A stretch of DNA of 64,000 bases from Marinifilaceae bacterium. GTDB lineage: Bacteria > Bacteroidota > Bacteroidia > Bacteroidales > Marinifilaceae. This document shows positions 25,938 through 34,592 of the stretch, in pieces (positions within the stretch are counted from its first letter, which is position 1; each line of letters opens with the position of its first letter). The notes under the pieces are model-generated. The model had not been told where the DNA came from and searched no databases. It worked only from the letters and a program-made list of their open reading frames with translations. Both the position numbers and the translations under genes were made by a program. The DNA lies in NCBI GenBank assembly GCA_016936255.1, contig JAFGYE010000073.1:1-64000 (forward strand), in the 5' to 3' direction.

Positions 25938-26741
25938 ATGAGTACCATAAAAGATCGTCTTTACGAAATAATATTCGAGGCTGACACCAAACCGGGGAAG
26001 ATATTCGATATTGCACTGCTTGTTATCATTATTCTAAGCATCCTTTTAGTTGTTTTGGAAAGTGTGCCTTCCATCGAAAGAGATTATCATGATGTATTGA
26101 AACTTTCGGAATGGTTGATTACAGCAATCTTCTCTTTGGAATACATGCTGCGAATATGGATCGTTCAAAAACCCAAAGCCTATATCTTCAGCTTTTACGG
26201 AATTATCGATTTACTCTCAGTACTCCCATCATATTTAGGCTTGATTGTTATTGGCACTCACGGCTTTATGGTGATTAGAGCCTTACGACTGCTTCGGATT
26301 TTCCGAATTTTAAAACTCAATAGATATATTAAAGAAGGAGCTATTATTGTTCGCGCGCTTCGCCAAAGCAGAATAAAAATATCTGTCTTTCTTTTTGCTG
26401 TTCTAACCATGGTAATCATCATCGGAACCATCATGTATTTGATTGAAGGGGGCGAAAATGGATTCACCAGCATTCCCCGTGGAATTTATTGGGCCGTTGT
26501 TACCCTCACCACTGTTGGTTATGGTGACATCTCCCCATCGACATCTCTTGGGCAGTTTTTTGCCAGCTTTGTAATGATTATCGGTTATGCCATTATCGCA
26601 GTTCCAACAGGTATTGTAACTGCTGAATTAAGCAAACAGACTTCAAAAGCTGCATCTACTCAAGTTTGCCCAAATTGTTTAGCCGACAATCATTCCGAAG
26701 ATGCTCTGTACTGCAATCAGTGTGGTAAAAAACTTAACTAG
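25938..26741 (+). CDS. Voltage-gated-type potassium channel with C-terminal zinc ribbon
   Basis: The 267 residues comprise six membrane helices (S1 about 22-42, S2 57-77, S3 84-105, S4 110-127, S5 147-170, S6 205-230). S4 carries regularly spaced arginines (RALRLLRIFRILKLNR). The pore loop has the selectivity filter TTVGYGD (191-197). After S6 a short linker leads to CPNCLADNHSEDALYCNQCG (about 243-262), a two-CxxC zinc ribbon. It should form a tetrameric K+-selective inner-membrane channel. Most prokaryotic Kv channels have no such ribbon that I recall, so it is the odd part. Confidence 0.94.
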   Translation: MSTIKDRLYEIIFEADTKPGKIFDIALLVIIILSILLVVLESVPSIERDYHDVLKLSEWLITAIFSLEYMLRIWIVQKPKAYIFSFYGIIDLLSVLPSYLGLIVIGTHGFMVIRALRLLRIFRILKLNRYIKEGAIIVRALRQSRIKISVFLFAVLTMVIIIGTIMYLIEGGENGFTSIPRGIYWAVVTLTTVGYGDISPSTSLGQFFASFVMIIGYAIIAVPTGIVTAELSKQTSKAASTQVCPNCLADNHSEDALYCNQCGKKLN

Positions 26742-26859
26742 CTCCCGTTCATACCGAAGAAAATAATTTATAAAGACACACAAGTAAATCCTGTTTTTTT
26801 TAGGATATATTAACTCATGGATGTGCAATTAGAGGAAGAATTAATCCAGAAAAAATCGA

Positions 26860-26867
26860 TATATTTG
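26860..26867 (+). promoter_or_regulatory. -7 box candidate for the mutL cluster
   Basis: TATATTTG is an exact TAnnTTTG match in the 261-base gap before the small gene ahead of mutL. No clear -33 partner is seen, and the leader would be about 130 bases. Confidence 0.35.
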
Positions 26868-27002
26868 TATGTCTTTTTAGACGAAAAGTATTGCTTGTAT
26901 TGAATCTTTTGCTTTGGATGGGCGATTTTCTAAATTGAACAGCAAAAGCATTCAAATTATACCTACAACATTACACTTTTAACTGGTATAAAACATTTTA
27001 TC

Positions 27003-27308
27003 ATGGGATTTACAAGTTTTTTTAAGAAACCTCAGCACAAAAGATTTAATATTCAACCCAGATATTGGGATCCTGCAAAAGAAGCGAGAGAAGATAGAGA
27101 AAAAAGGATACGAGGAGAACTGGGTTTGAAGGATGAAAATGAACCATACATCCCCAACATAAAAGGACGAATGAAAAGTGAACTACGTCATGGTCGCTTC
27201 GATTCTAGTGGCTCTAGAAACAAATCGAATATCAGATTGTTAATTATCTTTATCTTGCTTGCACTGGCAGCATACATTTACATTTATGGATGGGATGGAA
27301 TCATTTAA
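27003..27308 (+). CDS. Small tail-anchored protein preceding mutL
   Basis: This 101-residue protein has no known motif. It has a strongly basic soluble part (FFKKPQHKRFNIQPRYWDPA, about residues 6-25, then many Arg/Lys/Glu) and one hydrophobic helix near the end (about 78-95). I recall similar short proteins just ahead of mutL in other Bacteroidota, but no function. A gap of 113 bases separates it from mutL with no terminator, so cotranscription is possible. The conserved PRYWDPAKEAREDR stretch marks the family. Confidence 0.7.
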   Translation: MGFTSFFKKPQHKRFNIQPRYWDPAKEAREDREKRIRGELGLKDENEPYIPNIKGRMKSELRHGRFDSSGSRNKSNIRLLIIFILLALAAYIYIYGWDGII

Positions 27309-27421
27309 ATTTCTCCTTTTCTAAATTTATTCTTGTCTCTTTTCAGAATTTCTGAAATCAGACAATTTAAATTTCACCCAACACGTTACTAAAAAGTTAA
27401 ACTTTAGAAGTAGAAATTTAT

Positions 27422-29404
27422 ATGTCGGATTTGATACAAATTCTGCCTGACAATGTAGCCAATCAAATTGCTGCAGGTGAGGTAGTTCAAAGACCAGCTT
27501 CAGTTGTAAAAGAGCTTGTGGAGAATGCCATTGATGCTGGAGGTAACTCTATAAAAATCAACTTAAAAGATGCAGGAAGAACATTAATCCAGGTAATTGA
27601 TAATGGATGTGGTATGTCCGTTACCGATGCGCGTCTTGCTTTTGAACGACATGCAACTTCTAAAATTCGAAAGGCAAATGATCTGTTTGCCATTCGAACC
27701 ATGGGTTTTCGTGGCGAAGCACTTGCCTCTATTGCGGCTATTGCCAATGTTGAATTAAAAACCAAACGAACCGAAGACGAATTAGGCACTCACATTGTTA
27801 TTAGTGGTTCGGAAGCAATATCTCAGGAAGTTTCGGCTTGCAGCGATGGAAGTAATTTCATTGTAAAAAACCTCTTTTTTAATGTTCCTGCCCGCCGAAA
27901 ATTCTTAAAAGCCAATTCTACCGAACTTCGCAATATCATTACCGAATTTCATCGAATCGTGCTTTCACATCCCGAAATTGCTTTTCAACTTCTTCACAAC
28001 GACTCTGAAATATACAACCTCCCTGCAAGTCATATCCGCCAACGAATTATCAATGTTTTTGGCAAAAGCATGAACCAAAGGTTAATCAGCATAAATACAA
28101 GCACCAGTATTGTAAAATTGACTGGTTTTATCGGGAAACCGAAAAATGCGAAGAGAAATTTAGGGGAACAATTCTTTTTTGTGAACAACCGCTACATGCG
28201 ACACCCTTATTTTCACAAAGCAATCATGCAGGCTTACGATAAAATATTGCCTCCCGAAACCATACCGCCTTACTTTATCTTCTTTGAAGTCGATCCACAG
28301 ATTATTGATATCAATATTCATCCGACCAAAACCGAAATTAAGTTTGAGGACGAAAGAGCGATCTATCAAATCATTCAAGCATCTATCCGGGAGGCTCTTG
28401 GAAAATTTAATATTGTGCCTTCCATCGATTTTGATGAAGACAACAGTTTAGAGATTCCTGTAGCTGGCAGCAGTGCCGATATCGAGGCTCCAATGATTAA
28501 GGTGAATCCGGAATTCAATCCTTTTGAGGCGAATTTGAACTACAACCCTTTTGATGGGGAGAAGACTTACAATCCTTTCGACGAAGAGCGCAGATCGTTT
28601 GAATCGAACCAATTTTATCAGGAATTTAAGGCAAAAACACCTCCTCAGCAAAGTGGAGCGACCAAAAAAGCACCTCCTGAAAAATGGGAAACTTTATACG
28701 AAGAACCCTTTAAAAGAGAATCTGATGAGAAATTAAGCCAAGCTAAAATTGATCGGGAAAATATTCCGGATTATTTTCAGCCACAAAAACCTCCGGAAGA
28801 ATTTATTCAAAAGAAACTGCATCCGCAGGAGCAAATTCAGAAAGCGAAGAATTTTTTTCAGCTAAAGAACAAATACATATTAACACCTGTTCGATCTGGC
28901 TTAATGATAATTGATCAGCGCAAGGCACATGAGCGAATTTTATTCGAGAAATTCATCAATTCGCTGGAGAATCATCAGGGAATTGCTCAGCAAACTTTAT
29001 TCCCGCAAACCATAGAACTAAACGCTTCGGATTACACTCTTTTACAGGTAATTATTGAAGATGTGAGAGCCTTGGGGTTTGACATCAGAGAATTTGGAAA
29101 AAAAACCTTTGTTATTAATGGAACTCCGGCTGATATCCACAATTGTGAACCAAAAGAGTTGGTTGAAAACCTGTTAGCGAATTACAAGTCGAACCAAATG
29201 GATGTAAAACTAAAGATTCGCGAAAATCTGGCAAAGTCATTGGCTAAAGCATCGGCTTTAAATTATGGAAAAACCTTATCGAATGAGGAAATGAGTTCAA
29301 TAATCGATCAACTTTTTGCCTGTACAACTCCTAATTTCACCCCCGATGGGAAAGCAATTATTTCGGTTCTTGAATCTCAGGAATTGGAAAGCAGGTTTAA
29401 ATAG
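27422..29404 (+). CDS. mutL: DNA mismatch repair protein MutL
   Basis: The 660 residues begin with an N-terminal GHKL ATPase with ELVENAIDAGG, DNGCGM, TSKI and GFRGEALASI (about 30-105), and a transducer domain to about 335. A poorly conserved linker (about 340-470) follows, then the C-terminal dimerisation domain. The linker contains three NPF(D/E) repeats (about 365-390). The position of the metal-binding endonuclease motif DQHA(x)2E(x)4E reads DQRKAHERILFE, so His is replaced by Arg. MutL couples MutS mismatch recognition to strand incision. The spacing to the rhomboid gene is 94 bases. Confidence 0.96.
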   Translation: MSDLIQILPDNVANQIAAGEVVQRPASVVKELVENAIDAGGNSIKINLKDAGRTLIQVIDNGCGMSVTDARLAFERHATSKIRKANDLFAIRTMGFRGEALASIAAIANVELKTKRTEDELGTHIVISGSEAISQEVSACSDGSNFIVKNLFFNVPARRKFLKANSTELRNIITEFHRIVLSHPEIAFQLLHNDSEIYNLPASHIRQRIINVFGKSMNQRLISINTSTSIVKLTGFIGKPKNAKRNLGEQFFFVNNRYMRHPYFHKAIMQAYDKILPPETIPPYFIFFEVDPQIIDINIHPTKTEIKFEDERAIYQIIQASIREALGKFNIVPSIDFDEDNSLEIPVAGSSADIEAPMIKVNPEFNPFEANLNYNPFDGEKTYNPFDEERRSFESNQFYQEFKAKTPPQQSGATKKAPPEKWETLYEEPFKRESDEKLSQAKIDRENIPDYFQPQKPPEEFIQKKLHPQEQIQKAKNFFQLKNKYILTPVRSGLMIIDQRKAHERILFEKFINSLENHQGIAQQTLFPQTIELNASDYTLLQVIIEDVRALGFDIREFGKKTFVINGTPADIHNCEPKELVENLLANYKSNQMDVKLKIRENLAKSLAKASALNYGKTLSNEEMSSIIDQLFACTTPNFTPDGKAIISVLESQELESRFK

Positions 29405-29498
29405 AATGACAATCTGTCTTAGATTTGTTAATCACACACACAAATTATAAATTGGTCTAACTATTGTTAGCTAAAAGAAAATATTAAAATAACTTCGA

Positions 29499-30320
29499 AT
29501 GAGTCAATATAGATCTCCTTTTCTAAATCTCCCCCCGGTTGTAAAAAACCTGATAATTATAAATGTTATAGTGCTTCTCGGAACCATGGTAATCGGCGAC
29601 CGATTTGGCTTTAGTATGGATAACTATTTTGCGCTGCATTTTCCTGCATCAGAATATTTCAGACCGCATCAGTTCATTACTCACATGTTTATGCATGGAG
29701 GAATCAGCCATTTGTTTTTTAATATGTTTGCCTTGTTTATGTTTGGCCGTGTGCTGGAACAAGTGTGGGGGCCCAAACGATTTTTATTGTATTATTTAGT
29801 TACCGGACTTGGTGCTGCTGCGCTTCACACTTTTGTGGGATGGCTTGACTATTCCTCGATGAAAGCTGCTGCAAATGCTTTTGCAAATACTCCAACTCCT
29901 GATTTAATGTTGCAGTTTATTCGTGAGCATATGGGGCCCGTTAAACCTTGGGTTACTGATTTTGTGAACTCTTGGGCTGAAAACCCTGGTAATTCCTACG
30001 ATATTCAAAAGGCTGTTGCCATGGTAAACCAAATGATTACTGAGAACATTAATATTCCTACAGTCGGAGCTTCAGGAGCGGTATTTGGTATTCTTTTGGC
30101 TTTTGGTATGCTATTCCCTAATACTGAATTGATGCTTTTATTCCCTCCCATTCCAATTAAAGCAAAGTATTTTGTAATTGGTTACGGTGTGTTGGAATTG
30201 TTTATGGGGGTTCAACATCAAAGTGGTGATAATATTGCCCATTTTGCTCACTTAGGAGGAATGTTATTTGGATTTATCCTGATAAAATACTGGCAGAAGA
30301 ATTCAAACCGATTTTATTAA
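29499..30320 (+). CDS. Rhomboid-family intramembrane serine protease
   Basis: This 273-residue membrane protein has six helices. The catalytic Ser sits in GASGAVFG (about 191-198) and the catalytic His in HFAHLGGMLFG near the C-terminus. HMFMHGGISHLFFNMFALFMFG is the characteristic loop-1/helix-2 region. Between the second and third conserved helices there is a ~75-residue hydrophilic insertion (about 110-185), larger than in GlpG. It is followed after 21 bases by a second rhomboid gene. The usual role is cleavage of membrane proteins within the bilayer; the substrate is unknown. Confidence 0.93.
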   Translation: MSQYRSPFLNLPPVVKNLIIINVIVLLGTMVIGDRFGFSMDNYFALHFPASEYFRPHQFITHMFMHGGISHLFFNMFALFMFGRVLEQVWGPKRFLLYYLVTGLGAAALHTFVGWLDYSSMKAAANAFANTPTPDLMLQFIREHMGPVKPWVTDFVNSWAENPGNSYDIQKAVAMVNQMITENINIPTVGASGAVFGILLAFGMLFPNTELMLLFPPIPIKAKYFVIGYGVLELFMGVQHQSGDNIAHFAHLGGMLFGFILIKYWQKNSNRFY

Positions 30321-30341
30321 TAGTTTAATGATTGATATTTC

Positions 30342-31274
30342 ATGAGCATGAATTTCAACAATCCATATCAGTCTTATTCCCATCAAAATATTTGGGACGG
30401 AATTAAAGACTCATTCAAAGAAGGAAGTAATTTAACAAAACTGATTTACATCAACTTTGGTGTTTTTCTGATTGTTAAAATTGTGGGTGTACTTACCTTT
30501 CTTTTTAACCTTGAAACTTCGCAAGTTCCATTCCTTGTGCACTGGTTATCGGTACCTGCCGAAACCAATGCATTATTAAGCAGACCATGGACTGTGTTTA
30601 CCTACATGTTTTTACATGAAGGATTTCTTCACATACTAATGAATATGCTTTGGTTATTCTGGTTTGGAAGAATTTTCCTAAGTTATCTTGATCAGAAAAA
30701 ATTAGTGAGCATTTATTTGATTGGCGGTTTGACTGGTGCTGCGACATATATATTTGCCTATAATCTCTTTCCTGTTTTCGAAAGTGTTCGGTTTGGATCA
30801 TATGCTCTAGGTGCTTCTGCTTCGGTTATGGCAGTTGTCTTTGCTACGGTAATTTATACCCCAAACCATGTTGTACATCTCATGTTTATTGGACCGGTTA
30901 AAATAAAGCACATCGCCTTATTTTTTATTGCTACAGATATACTGAGCATTCCAATGGGTAATGCAGGTGGCCATCTTGCCCATTTAGGCGGTGCTTTTTA
31001 TGGCTGGCTATTCATTAGTCAGCTTCGTAAGGGTAAAGATATTTCTTCTGGATTTAATTCACTTATGGATTCATTTTTCGGTCTTTTTAAGAAAAGAAAG
31101 ATGAAAGTAAGTTATAAGAATACCCAGAAGATGGACGATAAAGAGTACAACAAAGTAAAAAAACAAAATCAGGAACGCTTAGATGCTATATTGGAGAAAA
31201 TTGCAAAATCGGGATACGACAGCCTAAGCAAAGAAGAAAAAGAGATCCTTTTTAAATCCAGTAACCAGAAGTAA
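30342..31274 (+). CDS. Second rhomboid-family protease with C-terminal cytoplasmic tail
   Basis: This 310-residue protein has rhomboid signatures: YMFLHEGFLHILMNMLWLFWFG for loop 1, Ser in LGASASVMA (GxSx, with Ala instead of the usual Gly after Ser), and His in GGHLAHLGGAFYG. The last ~65 residues form a charged helical tail (KVKKQNQERLDAILEKIAKS) resembling the DUF6576 tail of Bacteroidota rhomboids. An N-terminal extension of about 30 polar residues precedes the first helix. The tandem with the preceding rhomboid is typical of the phylum; the two proteins are paralogues with different loop lengths. Confidence 0.92.
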   Translation: MSMNFNNPYQSYSHQNIWDGIKDSFKEGSNLTKLIYINFGVFLIVKIVGVLTFLFNLETSQVPFLVHWLSVPAETNALLSRPWTVFTYMFLHEGFLHILMNMLWLFWFGRIFLSYLDQKKLVSIYLIGGLTGAATYIFAYNLFPVFESVRFGSYALGASASVMAVVFATVIYTPNHVVHLMFIGPVKIKHIALFFIATDILSIPMGNAGGHLAHLGGAFYGWLFISQLRKGKDISSGFNSLMDSFFGLFKKRKMKVSYKNTQKMDDKEYNKVKKQNQERLDAILEKIAKSGYDSLSKEEKEILFKSSNQK

Positions 31275-31278
31275 CAGC

Positions 31279-32352
31279 TTGAAAAACTTTCTGCACAAAT
31301 CACTTGTTATTTTTAGCCTGATATTTTCAGGTTCACTTTTGATTTCCTATTTGGCAGCCCACATTAATCCTGATAATTTTTGGCCGCCTGCCTTTTGGGG
31401 ATTAGCCTATCCTTATCTGCTGGCAATTAATATTTTGTTTGTTATTTATTGGATCATTAGAAAGCGATGGAGTTTTTTAATTCCTCTTTTAGCCATTCTA
31501 ATTGGTTATCAATCTTTTTCCAACTTCATCCAATTTAACGTCTCTGGTAAATCTAAAAACGATGAGAATGCAATTAACATTTTAAGTTACAATGTGCGCT
31601 CCTTTGATATTTACAAATGGACAAAAGATCCAAAAACACCTTCAAATATTATTCAACTCTCCAAAAATCTTGGTGCAGGAATTATTTGTTTTCAGGAATT
31701 CAGAACGACAAAGTCAGGTTTGCTTTCAGTTACTAATCTAAAAAAAGAATTGAATGCAAAAAATTCAATCAGAAGCAAGCATGGAACTGGTGTGGCCATC
31801 TTCTCCCGATATCCTATTATTCATCAAGGAGAGATTAATTTTGAAAATGGAAATTTATGCAGTGCTGTTTTTGCTGATTTACAAATTGGAAAAAAAACAC
31901 TTCGTGTATATAATCTTCATTTGGAATCGAACCGTTTTGTTGGCAAAAATTACGAATTCATCAACAAAAAAGAGTTCAAGGCTGATGAGCAGGAATTAAA
32001 TGAACTTAAAGACATTTCCTTCCGATTGCGTTATGCATTTATCCGCAGAGCCAAACAAGCGCAAATAATTCGTGCACATATCGATAAATCGCCTCATCCT
32101 ACAATTGTTTGCGGTGATTTTAACGACACTCCTCAATCCTTTACTTATAAAACCTTGAGCGATAAATTTAGCGACTGTTTTAAAGAGAAAGGCTGTGGAA
32201 TCAGCACGACTTATGCCGGAGATTTTCCATCGTTTAGAATTGATTATATTCTTCATGATGAACATACTATCTGCAGTGAGTATCAGAGAATCAAAAAACA
32301 ATACTCCGATCATTTCCCTATTCTATCCAAACTCTGCTTTGTTAAAGAATAA
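31279..32352 (+). CDS. Membrane-anchored endonuclease/exonuclease/phosphatase-family protein
   Basis: The 357 residues comprise three N-terminal membrane helices (about 8-25, 38-58 and 63-82) and then the EEP fold with SYNVRSFD, CFQEFRT, GDFNDTP, DYILHD and SDHFPI. It could be a phosphodiesterase or nuclease facing the periplasm. The start is a TTG four bases after the stop of the rhomboid gene. No ATG or other Met occurs before the membrane helices, so TTG is the only start that keeps them. The tight spacing argues for translational coupling. Confidence 0.88.
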   Translation: MKNFLHKSLVIFSLIFSGSLLISYLAAHINPDNFWPPAFWGLAYPYLLAINILFVIYWIIRKRWSFLIPLLAILIGYQSFSNFIQFNVSGKSKNDENAINILSYNVRSFDIYKWTKDPKTPSNIIQLSKNLGAGIICFQEFRTTKSGLLSVTNLKKELNAKNSIRSKHGTGVAIFSRYPIIHQGEINFENGNLCSAVFADLQIGKKTLRVYNLHLESNRFVGKNYEFINKKEFKADEQELNELKDISFRLRYAFIRRAKQAQIIRAHIDKSPHPTIVCGDFNDTPQSFTYKTLSDKFSDCFKEKGCGISTTYAGDFPSFRIDYILHDEHTICSEYQRIKKQYSDHFPILSKLCFVKE

Positions 32353-32357
32353 ACTTT

Positions 32358-33080
32358 CTATTTAATAATTACCTGGAATTTTCGCTGAGAAACATTGATA
32401 TTGTAATCCTGCGTTTGGTATTTTGCAACAATATTCAATGTCGTATCAAGTCCTGCATCACGATTGTAAGGAATTTCGAACCGCGCTAATCCTCCCTTTG
32501 CATAAATAGGTTTGGCTGCAAATGGAATGTACTTATCTTCCATTAAATCGGTAATGTAGAAAATCACATTCTTGGAATAATTACTTAACGACAATGTTAA
32601 AATCACAACATCATCCTTCACAAATTTCTGAATTTCGATACCTGGAAAATTAGTCCGCAAACGCCCATCTTGCCTGTATTCTTTCAAGCCGATACCAGGT
32701 TGCCCTTTCATATAAGGAGTCTCAGCCCAGATATTACCATTGGAATAATATTTCTTCTGAACACCATCCTTTTTATCTTTGTGATAAGGGGTAAGGCTGT
32801 ACAATTTGCCATTTTTATGGAATTTTTTGGCAACTCCACTTTTCTGGTCATCAACATACATGATTTCATCACTTAACTCCCCGGACGGATAATAAATTTT
32901 ACACACACCATGACGCACACCATTTCGAAAGGTAATTTCGGCAGTTAATCTGTTCGCATCATCATACTGTTTAACAACTCCATTTTCCACATAAGATTCA
33001 TCCGAACTTACTGATTGCCCTTTCTTTTGCTCGCAGGCAAACAGCAAAATCAATCCGAATAGGCAAATCCAATTTTTCAT
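32358..33080 (-). CDS. MORN-repeat lipoprotein
   Basis: The 240 residues begin with the lipobox LLFAC, giving a predicted lipid-modified Cys16. Residues about 35-140 contain five MORN-type repeats of the bacterial YwqK pattern (NGVRHGVCKIYYPSGELSDE, NGKLYSLTPYHKDKKDGVQK and so on). These usually mediate protein or membrane interactions at the cell surface. The C-terminal ~90 residues form a beta-rich domain I do not recognise. The gene is convergent with the phosphatase-fold gene, stop codons only five bases apart. Confidence 0.88.
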   Translation of the reverse strand: MKNWICLFGLILLFACEQKKGQSVSSDESYVENGVVKQYDDANRLTAEITFRNGVRHGVCKIYYPSGELSDEIMYVDDQKSGVAKKFHKNGKLYSLTPYHKDKKDGVQKKYYSNGNIWAETPYMKGQPGIGLKEYRQDGRLRTNFPGIEIQKFVKDDVVILTLSLSNYSKNVIFYITDLMEDKYIPFAAKPIYAKGGLARFEIPYNRDAGLDTTLNIVAKYQTQDYNINVSQRKFQVIIK

Positions 33081-33226
33081 TTAGGAGTTTCTACTTGTTA
33101 AAAATTATTGAGTGTCTCATAAAAATACTGCAAAGGTATGGAAGATGAAAATTATTCATCAACAAATAAACAGTAAACAAATGGAAGGTAAGTCTTTGAT
33201 CAATTTAGTAATGAGAAATGGCAGCT

Positions 33227-34147
33227 TTACATTATTTTCTTTCTTTTCAGTAAATAAGCCTTAAGAACGGTATGAAATTCTTTGCGGATGTCTGCTTCAA
33301 CATAATCAATCGCAAATTGTCCGCACAAAATCTCTAATTCTGTAAAGAACTCTTTCTGCTTTTTACTGTATAAACTTCTAATTTCCGAAGGATTTAATTT
33401 TATGCTTTCTCCTGTTTCCAAATCAATAAACTGACTGGGGTGATTTGCAAAATTAAACTCGTTTTCGAATTCTTTATCCCGAATGGAAAAAAGTAAAACC
33501 TCATGCTTATTGAATCGTAAATGCTGCAAAGATTCCAGAATTTCCTTTGGGGTTTCATCACCCATGAAATCAGAAAAAACAATTACGAGTGAACGCTTAT
33601 GCAATCCTTCGGCAAGCTTGTGCAATGTATCCGAAATTTTGGTTTCGCGGTTTTTCTCGATTCCCTCCCTGTTATAGAGTTTGCCCAAATGAGCATACAG
33701 CAAATGGGCATGAGTATTCGAAAGTTTTGCCGGAGTAAGAATATCTATTTTATCGGAGAAGGTACACAAACCAACTGCGTCTCTTTGTTTTCGTAATAAG
33801 TGAACCAAAGCCGCTGCGCACAATACTGAAAATCCTAATTTGGTTTGGTGTTTTTGCTGATAAGGGAACAGCATTGAAGATGAGGTATCTACAACAATAT
33901 GAGTCCTTAAATTCGTCTCTTCCTCAAATTGTTTTACGAACAGTTTATCGCTTCGCGCGTATAGTTTCCAATCGATGTGTTTGGTTGATTCCCCTTTATT
34001 GTAAAGTCGATGTTCTGCAAACTCCACAGAAAATCCATGATATGGACTTCGGTGTAAACCAATTAAAAATCCTTCAACAATCTGCTTGGCCAAAAGCTCC
34101 AGATTATCAAACTCTTCGAATTGTATCAGGTCTGAGAGTTGCTTCAA
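33227..34147 (-). CDS. DUF58-domain protein (von Willebrand-like)
   Basis: The 306 residues carry the DUF58 core HRSPYHGFSVEFAEHRLYNK followed by IDWKLYARSDKLFVKQFE, and a degenerate MIDAS-like VVDTSSSM (DxSxS). DUF58 proteins usually sit with a MoxR AAA+ ATPase and BatA/B proteins, but no such genes are next to it here, which makes this an orphan copy. It lacks membrane helices. It follows thioredoxin but is separated from it by a terminator. Confidence 0.9.
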   Translation of the reverse strand: MKQLSDLIQFEEFDNLELLAKQIVEGFLIGLHRSPYHGFSVEFAEHRLYNKGESTKHIDWKLYARSDKLFVKQFEEETNLRTHIVVDTSSSMLFPYQQKHQTKLGFSVLCAAALVHLLRKQRDAVGLCTFSDKIDILTPAKLSNTHAHLLYAHLGKLYNREGIEKNRETKISDTLHKLAEGLHKRSLVIVFSDFMGDETPKEILESLQHLRFNKHEVLLFSIRDKEFENEFNFANHPSQFIDLETGESIKLNPSEIRSLYSKKQKEFFTELEILCGQFAIDYVEADIRKEFHTVLKAYLLKRKKIM

Positions 34148-34174
34148 AAAAATCTATTTTGAATGTGAACAAAG

Positions 34175-34206
34175 AAAAAAAGGCATAGAAAGAATCTCTC
34201 TATGCC
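34175..34206 (-). terminator. Rho-independent terminator of trxA
   Basis: On the minus strand GGCATAGA pairs with TCTATGCC, with a further AGA/TCT pairing inside, followed by TTTTTTTCTTTG. It lies about 20 bases past the trxA stop and overlaps no gene. Confidence 0.85.
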
Positions 34207-34227
34207 CAAATATTTTGCAATCAATGC

Positions 34228-34545
34228 TTACAATAAGGCATCAATTTTTTCAGCAAGACTTGATTTTGGAACAGCACCAACTTGTTTGTCCACAATTTCG
34301 CCCCCTTTAAAGAAAAGAATAGTAGGGATATTACGAATTCCAAATTTTGCAGAAGTAGCAGGACTACTATCAACATCCATTTTTGTAACTACAACTTTAC
34401 CGTCGTAATCATTAGAAAGTTCGTCTACAATTGGGCCAACCATTCTACAAGGGCCACACCATTCTGCCCAGAAGTCAACCAACACAGGCTTATCTGATTT
34501 CAACACAACTTCTTCGAAATTAGCATCGTTTACTGCAATTGTCAT
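34228..34545 (-). CDS. trxA: Thioredoxin
   Basis: This 105-residue single thioredoxin domain has the redox motif WAEWCGPCRM (Cys about 31 and 34), the cis-proline loop IRNIPTILFF and the closing GAVPKSSLAEKI. It has no signal peptide, so it is cytoplasmic: a general disulfide reductase and electron donor to ribonucleotide reductase and peroxiredoxins. It lies 47 bases after dnaE on the same strand, so it may share its transcript. A terminator follows. Confidence 0.96.
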   Translation of the reverse strand: MTIAVNDANFEEVVLKSDKPVLVDFWAEWCGPCRMVGPIVDELSNDYDGKVVVTKMDVDSSPATSAKFGIRNIPTILFFKGGEIVDKQVGAVPKSSLAEKIDALL

Positions 34546-34592
34546 GGTAATCTATTTTTAATTGTTTTGAATTTTATATTTACCCGTGCAAG

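Noticed and set aside
26761-27000. A small RNA or gene in the gap between the K+ channel and the mutL cluster
   Set aside because: Only a promoter-like TATATTTG and AT-rich sequence are visible. No hairpin with T-run or ORF supports a separate gene.
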